From: Elusimicrobiota bacterium
Lineage (GTDB): Bacteria; Elusimicrobiota; Elusimicrobia; UBA1565; UBA9628
Direction: 5' to 3'
NCBI GenBank assembly: GCA_016218545.1
Contig: JACRDQ010000023.1
Location: 1 to 64,000, forward strand
DNA length: 64,000 nucleotides
Numbering within the stretch: position 1 is the first letter of the stretch; each line of letters begins with the position of its first letter. Positions 59,271 through 64,000 of the stretch are shown here, in pieces. The position numbers were made by a program, and so were the translations under genes. A model generated the notes under the pieces. That model saw nothing but the letters and a program-made list of their open reading frames with translations. It had not been told where the DNA came from and did not search any database.

Positions 59271-59633
59271 TCAAACCCTGACGACGTCAGGCCGGGCCTC
59301 GTCGAAGCGCGGCGAGAAGATCACCAGGGCTTCCAGCCCGGACCGTCCGGTATGGAAATCATGCGGCGCCCTGGGAGGCAGAAACAGGCTCGCTCCCTTC
59401 CTCAAGCGGAAGCGCCTGCGGCCGACGACCCCGTACCCGGCCCCTTTGAGGACGAAGAGGAACTCCCAGGTCTTCCTGTGGTAGACCGTGGGCAGATGCG
59501 AGCGGGGAGCGACGCTGATGCGCAGGACGCTGAAAGGCCCCTTGCGGGCGGGAGAGAGTCGGGACAGGGCCATGGCCCGGAACGCGCTCCTCCAGGAGGA
59601 CGACAACCTGACCTGCTCAGCGGCCGGTCTTCT
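59271..59633 (-). CDS. Small cupin-fold protein
   Basis: The product of about 120 residues has a cupin barrel (SVLRISVAPRSHLPTVYHRKTWEFLFVLKGAGYGVVGRRRFRLRKGASLFLPPRAPHDFHTG) with His in both motifs. The start is uncertain: the ATG at 59633 overlaps the solute-binding protein gene, and an ATG at 59573 with GGAGGAG upstream is an alternative. Likely an enzyme or sensor in the same run. Substrate unknown. Confidence 0.65.
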   Translation of the reverse strand, partial: RRPAAEQVRLSSSWRSAFRAMALSRLSPARKGPFSVLRISVAPRSHLPTVYHRKTWEFLFVLKGAGYGVVGRRRFRLRKGASLFLPPRAPHDFHTGRSGLEALVIFSPRFDEARPDVVRV

Positions 59634-61116
59634 CATGGGAGTCCGGGCCGGCGTCATAGAAATAGGGCATGCCTGTGACGGGCGGGGTGAAGCGGATCGA
59701 CTTCCTCACGCCGTAGGTCCTGATCTTCTGGTAGGTGAACGGCGCGAGCGCCTGCTCATGGACATACCGGTCCAGCTCCATCCCGGCGGCCTGCTGCTCG
59801 ACGGGGTCGAGCTTCGAGATCATCCGGACCAAGCGGCGGTCGTATTCCGGGTTCCTCATGATGCTGAAGGGCGACTCCGAGTGGAGGAAGATGGACTGGA
59901 CGAAGAAGGAATGCGCGAAAGGATCCGGACAGCCTCCGAAGGTGAAATCCCAACTCCCTTTCTGGATGTCGGCGCTCAAGGTGGCGTCCGGGCTCTTGTG
60001 GATCTTGACGCGGATCCCGGCCCTGGCCAACTGCTTGACCAGGATGTTCGCGGACCTCTCGGTCTGATACTTGATGATGGCCGTCAGGTCGACCCCGCGC
60101 GGGTAGCCGGCCTCGGCCAGGAGCCTGCGGGCCTTGGCGAGGTCGAACGCATAGGGCCGGAGTCCGGGGTCGTGGCCGATCTCGCCCGGCATGCTCATGG
60201 TGGCTATGGGCCTTCCGTTGCCGAGCAGGTCGTAGCGGATCAGCTCCTCCTTGTCGATGGCATGGTTGAGCGCCCTGCGCACGCGGAGGTCGCTCAGCGG
60301 TCCCGTGCTGATGTTGATGCTGCCGCCGACCGTGTAGAAGCTGAGCTTCTTGACGACCTTCGCGACGCCGCTCCTCATCACCCCCAGGGTGTCCGTGCCC
60401 GGCAGCTCGGTCACGATGTCGACGTTCCCGGCGAGCAGCTCCGCGACCTGTCTCTTCGGAGGCAGGAACCTGAAGACGAGCCGCTTGACCCTGGGGTAGT
60501 CTGCGGCCCAATAGCCCGGGTTGGCTTCGAGCGTGATCTCGCGACCCTTCTCCCACGACACGAAGCGGAACGGCCCGGTCCCGACCGGGTGCGCGGCGAA
60601 GCCCTGCTCCCCCTCTCGAGCGAAACGCTTGGGCGGCGCGATCAACACGAAGGCTGCCAGCCGATTCAGCAGGATGCCGTCGGGGAACCTCATCCTGACC
60701 CGAACGCGGTGGGGGCCGGCGATCTCCACCCGTTCGACCGATGAGAGGAAGGCGGCCGCGGGAAAACCCGTTCCCGGGTCCAGGTACCGTTCGACGCTGA
60801 ACCTGACCGCCTCCGCGTCGAAGGGCTCGCCGTCATGGAAGACGACCCCCCGGCGCAGGTCCATCTCGAGGGTGCGGTCGTCCTCCCAGCGCCAGGAGGT
60901 CGCGAGCCCCGGCTCGAGACGTCCCTCGGCGTCGAACCGCACCAAGCCCTCGAAGATCTGCTGGAGCAGGGTGTGGTTCTTCTCGACGAACTGCTTCTGC
61001 GGGTCGAGCGTGGCGGGATCAGCCACGTCGTCGGCCACGACGAGGGTCTGCGACCGGACCCCCGCCGAGGCAGGGCCGCTCGCGGCCAAGAGAAGGATCA
61101 GGGTCAGGGGACGCAT
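59617..61116 (-). CDS. ABC transporter family 5 (peptide/nickel-type) solute-binding protein
   Basis: The 499-residue protein has a signal peptide (ends PASAGV) and the family-5 pattern: LVVADDVADPATLDPQKQF, LATSWRWEDDRTLEMDLRRGVVFHDGEPFDAEAV, VRRALNHAIDKEELI. There is no lipobox, so it is periplasmic. No permease or ATPase gene is adjacent, so it works with a transporter elsewhere. Its start overlaps the first methyltransferase by 13 nt, implying operon membership. Confidence 0.88.
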   Translation of the reverse strand: MRPLTLILLLAASGPASAGVRSQTLVVADDVADPATLDPQKQFVEKNHTLLQQIFEGLVRFDAEGRLEPGLATSWRWEDDRTLEMDLRRGVVFHDGEPFDAEAVRFSVERYLDPGTGFPAAAFLSSVERVEIAGPHRVRVRMRFPDGILLNRLAAFVLIAPPKRFAREGEQGFAAHPVGTGPFRFVSWEKGREITLEANPGYWAADYPRVKRLVFRFLPPKRQVAELLAGNVDIVTELPGTDTLGVMRSGVAKVVKKLSFYTVGGSINISTGPLSDLRVRRALNHAIDKEELIRYDLLGNGRPIATMSMPGEIGHDPGLRPYAFDLAKARRLLAEAGYPRGVDLTAIIKYQTERSANILVKQLARAGIRVKIHKSPDATLSADIQKGSWDFTFGGCPDPFAHSFFVQSIFLHSESPFSIMRNPEYDRRLVRMISKLDPVEQQAAGMELDRYVHEQALAPFTYQKIRTYGVRKSIRFTPPVTGMPYFYDAGPDSHEKTGR

Positions 61117-62132
61117 GGCCGGGGCTTGCTCCCCACGATCGCGACCGAGGGATGCATGCTGGCTTGGTTGACGGGCATGGAGCCGATGGGGCGGAACCCG
61201 GCAGCCCGCATCCAGGCCGAGTACTCCTCCACGGTGTAGGTGGTCCCGGAGCCGGTGAAGACGAGCAGGTGGAGGGCGAAGAGAGCCGAGAAGGCCGGGG
61301 TGTCGCGATTGGGACCGAGCACGAAATCGTGGATGACCAGCCTGCCGCCGGGACGCAGCGCCTTGAAGGCCTTGGCCACGAGCCGCTGGTTCATGCAGGC
61401 GGACTCATTATGGGTGATGTGAGACATGAGGATCAAGTCGAATTCCCGGCTCCCGAAGCCGTCCTTGAGGTAGTTCCCCGTCCTGAAGACGAACCTGCCG
61501 TCGCGCCGCCCCTTGAGGATCCTCCTGGCCACGGCCAGCGAGGGCCTCAGATCGAAGAGCACGGCCTCCACTCCCGGCCTGCGCTTGGCAAAGGCCGCGC
61601 TGTAGGTCCCCGGGCCGCAGCCTACGTCCAGGGTCCGAGTGACCCCGGCCCAGCCGAGCTTGCGGGCGAGCTCGGCCGCGGGCTCCTTGGCGATGTCGTG
61701 CATGGCCATGACGTAGTCGGGCGCGAACGCGTCCTTGCCGAGCCAGTCCAGCAGCGAGAGCCTGGGCCTGCCGCTCTTGACGACGCGTCCCAGGTCCGAC
61801 CAGGCATCCCAGACCTTCTCCTGATACCTCAGGTTATTCCCCTTGAACTGCGGGCTGAAGGTCACCAGCAGCTTGGCCGCCGGCGGAGTGTTGGCGTAGG
61901 AATCCCCTCGCTTGACGAGATAGCCCATGGCGGCCAGGGCGTTGAGCAAGACCTCCAGCGCCCTCTCGTTGAGCCCCAGGGCGAGGCTCAAGGAGCGTGC
62001 CGTCCTCATGCCCACGTAGATGTTCGTGAACAGGTCGTAGCGCAAGGCCACCAACAAGGCCTTGGAGCTCCTGTACGCCAGGGCGGTCTCAGCGAGCCTG
62101 TTGAAATCAGAGAAGTGGTCGGTCCGTCTCAT
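61104..62132 (-). CDS. O-methyltransferase (winged-helix dimerisation type), copy 1
   Basis: The ATG at 62132 has GGAGGA 5 nt upstream. The 342-residue protein has an N-terminal helical dimerisation domain (about 1-150) and a SAM domain with TLDVGCGPGTYSAAFA and GGRLVIHDFVLGP. It resembles Methyltransf_2 enzymes acting on aromatic or polyketide-like acceptors. It is clearly paralogous to the next gene (shared FNRLAE.ALAYRSSK.LLVAL.YDLFT and NNL.YQE..WDAWSDL), spaced by 14 nt. Confidence 0.85.
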   Translation of the reverse strand: MRRTDHFSDFNRLAETALAYRSSKALLVALRYDLFTNIYVGMRTARSLSLALGLNERALEVLLNALAAMGYLVKRGDSYANTPPAAKLLVTFSPQFKGNNLRYQEKVWDAWSDLGRVVKSGRPRLSLLDWLGKDAFAPDYVMAMHDIAKEPAAELARKLGWAGVTRTLDVGCGPGTYSAAFAKRRPGVEAVLFDLRPSLAVARRILKGRRDGRFVFRTGNYLKDGFGSREFDLILMSHITHNESACMNQRLVAKAFKALRPGGRLVIHDFVLGPNRDTPAFSALFALHLLVFTGSGTTYTVEEYSAWMRAAGFRPIGSMPVNQASMHPSVAIVGSKPRPCVP

Positions 62133-62146
62133 GAGAGTCCTCCGAG

Positions 62147-63160
62147 TCAATCCTTGCACCCGATGATCGCGGTCGAGGGATGCATGCTCTCGGGAGCCAC
62201 GGGCTTGACCGAGATCCGGCCGAATCCCGCCCGCCGCATCCAATCCGCGTACTCCCGCACGGTGTACACGCGCCCCTTGCTGGTGAAGACCAGCAGGTGC
62301 AGCGCCAGCAGCGAGCCGAACCTGGGCTTGGTGCGGTCCGGTCCCACCACGAAGTCGTGGATGACGAGCCTGCCTCCGGGGCGCAAAGCCCGGAACGCCT
62401 TGGCCACGAGCGCGGCGTTGCCGGCCGCGTCTTCCACGTGGGTCACGTTCGAGATAAGGACGAGGTCGAATTCCGACGCGCCCAGCGCGTCTTCGAGATA
62501 GTTCCCCGGCCGGAATCGGAAGCGGTCGGCGCGCGGATGTCGCTTGAGAAGCCCGCGGGTCACGCGGATCGTGCGCGGCAGGTCCAGGAGCACGGCTTCA
62601 AGCCCCGGGTTCTCCTCCACGAAGGCCGCCGAATAGACCCCCGGGCCGCAGCCCACGTCGAGCATGCGCCGGACGCGCCCCAACCCCAGCTTGCCGGCGA
62701 GGTCCGCGGCGGGCAGCCTCGCCACGTCGCCCATGGCCCTGACATAGTTCTTCCGGAAGCGTCCGTCGCCGATCCAGCCCAGCAGCGTCTTGCGGGGCTT
62801 GCCCGCCTTGACCACGTCCTTGAGGTCGGACCAAGCGTCCCATATCTGCTCCTGGTACTTGAGGTTGTTGCCCTGGTAGCGGGGACTCGTGGAGACCAGA
62901 AGGTCCCTGGTGAGCGGGGTGTTGGCATAGCGCTCTCCACTCTTGACCAGGAACCCCAGGCCTGCCACCGCGTCCAGGAGGAGCGTCAGGGCCCCGGGAT
63001 CGAGACGGAGACTCCGGCCCAGGTCCCGGCTGGTCCGAAGACCCTGCTCGATGAGGGTGAAGAGGTCGTAGTGCAGCGCCACCAGCAAAGTCTTGGAGCT
63101 CCGATAAGCCAGCACCACCTCCGCGAGGCGGTTGAAGCCGGAGAACGCGTTCTGTTTCAT
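62147..63160 (-). CDS. O-methyltransferase (winged-helix dimerisation type), copy 2
   Basis: The ATG at 63160 has GGAGGA 5 nt upstream and overlaps the stop of the TPP enzyme (ATGA). The 337-residue protein has the same layout as copy 1: dimerisation domain, then MLDVGCGPGVYSAAFV and GGRLVIHDFVVGP. Tandem duplication followed by divergence is inferred; the two may methylate successive positions of one product. Confidence 0.85.
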   Translation of the reverse strand: MKQNAFSGFNRLAEVVLAYRSSKTLLVALHYDLFTLIEQGLRTSRDLGRSLRLDPGALTLLLDAVAGLGFLVKSGERYANTPLTRDLLVSTSPRYQGNNLKYQEQIWDAWSDLKDVVKAGKPRKTLLGWIGDGRFRKNYVRAMGDVARLPAADLAGKLGLGRVRRMLDVGCGPGVYSAAFVEENPGLEAVLLDLPRTIRVTRGLLKRHPRADRFRFRPGNYLEDALGASEFDLVLISNVTHVEDAAGNAALVAKAFRALRPGGRLVIHDFVVGPDRTKPRFGSLLALHLLVFTSKGRVYTVREYADWMRRAGFGRISVKPVAPESMHPSTAIIGCKD

Positions 63161-64000
63161 GAAGTCCTCCCTGCCATGGCCGCCTCGCGCTGGAGAGCCT
63201 CGACCCTGGCTCCCATGGGCGGGACCTCGGCCAGGTCCATGGCGACCTCGATGACGCAAGGCTTGCGCGCCTCCAAGGCGCGTCTGACGGCTTTGGCGAG
63301 CTCTCCGGGTCGCTCGACCAGGATGGAGGCCGCGCCCAGGGCCGCGGCGATGCTCGAGATCCTGAGCCGTTCCTTGAAGATGGAGCTGCAGAACTTGCCA
63401 TGGAACTGCAGGCGCTCGCCGTGATAGATCATCCCATGCCCGCCGTTGTTGGCCACGACCCAGATCACCGGGATCCCGTATTCCACCGCGGTGTGCACTT
63501 CCATGCCGTTCATGGCGAATGCGGCGTCTCCGACCAGGGCCACGACGACGCGCTTGGGCTCGGCCAGCTTGCCGCCGATGCAGCCCGCGACCGCGTAACC
63601 CATGCTCGCCAAGCCCATGTTGACGAAGAAGCAGCCCTCGCGGGGGACCGGGAAATAGCGGCCGGCCCAGGTCCGGATAGAACCGTTGTCGACGAACACG
63701 ACCGCGTCCTCGGGCAGAGCCGAGCGCAACTCGCGCATCACCGTGCGCGGACTCAGGCAAACGGGCCCGCTCGCGGCCGGCTCGGCCGCCCCGGCCAGAG
63801 AGACCCGGGCCGACGGCAGGTCGAGGGGAACGGGCCGCCTCTGCCCCGGCCCGAGCTCGCGCTCGAGCTGGAAGCAGAGTTCCCTGAGCACGGTCCCTGC
63901 GTCGCCCGTCAGGGCCACGTGGACGGGGAAGTTTCTGCCGATGACCTCGGAGTCGATGTCCACCTGGAGGAGCCTTTTATCAAGGAACCGGCAATCCCAG
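63157..64000 (-). CDS. Thiamine-pyrophosphate-dependent enzyme, acetolactate-synthase-like (5' end outside window)
   Basis: The frame is open to the right edge, so the N-terminal PYR domain is missing. The visible 280 residues cover the end of the central domain (LLQVDIDSEVIGRNF) and the TPP-binding C-terminal domain with the GD...NN motif: VVALVGDAAFAMNGMEVHTAVEYGIPVIWVVANNGGHGM. These carboligases/decarboxylases act on 2-oxoacids. It is the first visible gene of the coupled run with the two methyltransferases. Confidence 0.85.
   Translation of the reverse strand, partial: WDCRFLDKRLLQVDIDSEVIGRNFPVHVALTGDAGTVLRELCFQLERELGPGQRRPVPLDLPSARVSLAGAAEPAASGPVCLSPRTVMRELRSALPEDAVVFVDNGSIRTWAGRYFPVPREGCFFVNMGLASMGYAVAGCIGGKLAEPKRVVVALVGDAAFAMNGMEVHTAVEYGIPVIWVVANNGGHGMIYHGERLQFHGKFCSSIFKERLRISSIAAALGAASILVERPGELAKAVRRALEARKPCVIEVAMDLAEVPPMGARVEALQREAAMAGRTS

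Noticed and set aside
55875..59678. 1267-codon plus-strand open frame
   Set aside because: It is antisense to the DUF1646 permease and the hybrid histidine kinase, both with complete motif sets.
1..64000. CRISPR arrays, tRNA or rRNA genes
   Set aside because: No regularly spaced direct repeats, cloverleaf-like sequences or rRNA-like stretches were seen on either strand.

Overview
The window is gene-dense bacterial DNA, roughly two thirds G+C by eye except for a lower-G+C patch near the left end (about 3.4-5.4 kb). A diderm (Gram-negative type) cell envelope is implied by an Mla/MCE lipid-transport operon, a probable outer-membrane protein, a lipoprotein and many proteins with signal peptides. 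The gene content and the number of unrecognised secreted proteins fit an under-sampled lineage such as Elusimicrobiota, but this is an inference; there is no rRNA or other decisive marker. I saw no tRNA, rRNA, CRISPR array or intact insertion sequence.

Layout. 1-5.6 kb (minus): a HEAT-repeat protein translationally coupled to a very large secreted protein that starts with a zinc-phospholipase-C/S1-P1-nuclease-like domain and runs off the left edge. 5.8-10.9 kb: an orphan OmpR-type regulator, a proline-rich membrane protein, a probable outer-membrane protein, a methyltransferase, a phosphofructokinase and a secreted protein with seven N-[RH]-[SA]-P-V repeats. 10.9-16.4 kb (minus): radA, a PIN-TRAM membrane protein, a WD40-TPR protein and an unknown secreted protein. 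16.4-18.2 kb: a zinc-ribbon membrane protein and a lipoprotein. 18.2-25.4 kb (minus): one long run rpsF-ssb-rpsR-rplI-dnaB-alr-mlaE-mlaF-mlaD. 25.4-31.2 kb (plus): TPR and unknown secreted proteins, a REP-like hairpin, an excisionase-type HTH protein, a 73-residue duplicated protein with a clear terminator, panE, folD and a TolB-like protein. 31.2-40.2 kb (minus): hisS, a 1234-residue coiled-coil protein, an SseB-like protein, an 870-residue unknown secreted protein and a PAP2-type phosphatase. 40.2-48.8 kb: a DUF1189 protein, a sodium-dependent transporter with a 34-residue partner, a PfkB kinase (minus), tldD/tldE and two secreted metallopeptidases. 48.9-55.1 kb: a nonulosonic (sialic/legionaminic-type) acid cassette. 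55.1-64 kb (mainly minus): a flavin reductase, a small unknown protein, a DUF1646 permease, a hybrid histidine kinase, and a tightly packed run of TPP enzyme, two paralogous O-methyltransferases, an ABC solute-binding protein and a cupin.

How the genes work together. Translational coupling by ATGA/GTGA overlaps is common and marks several operons: HEAT-PLC, alr-mlaEFD, the PIN-TRAM/WD40 pair, tldD-tldE, the sugar cassette and the methyltransferase run. A recurrent promoter pattern places a -10 box (TATAAT, TATCAT or TACAAT) exactly 6 nt before the chosen start codon at five genes, and 5-11 nt before it at several more. This suggests leaderless transcripts and was used to choose several GTG starts.
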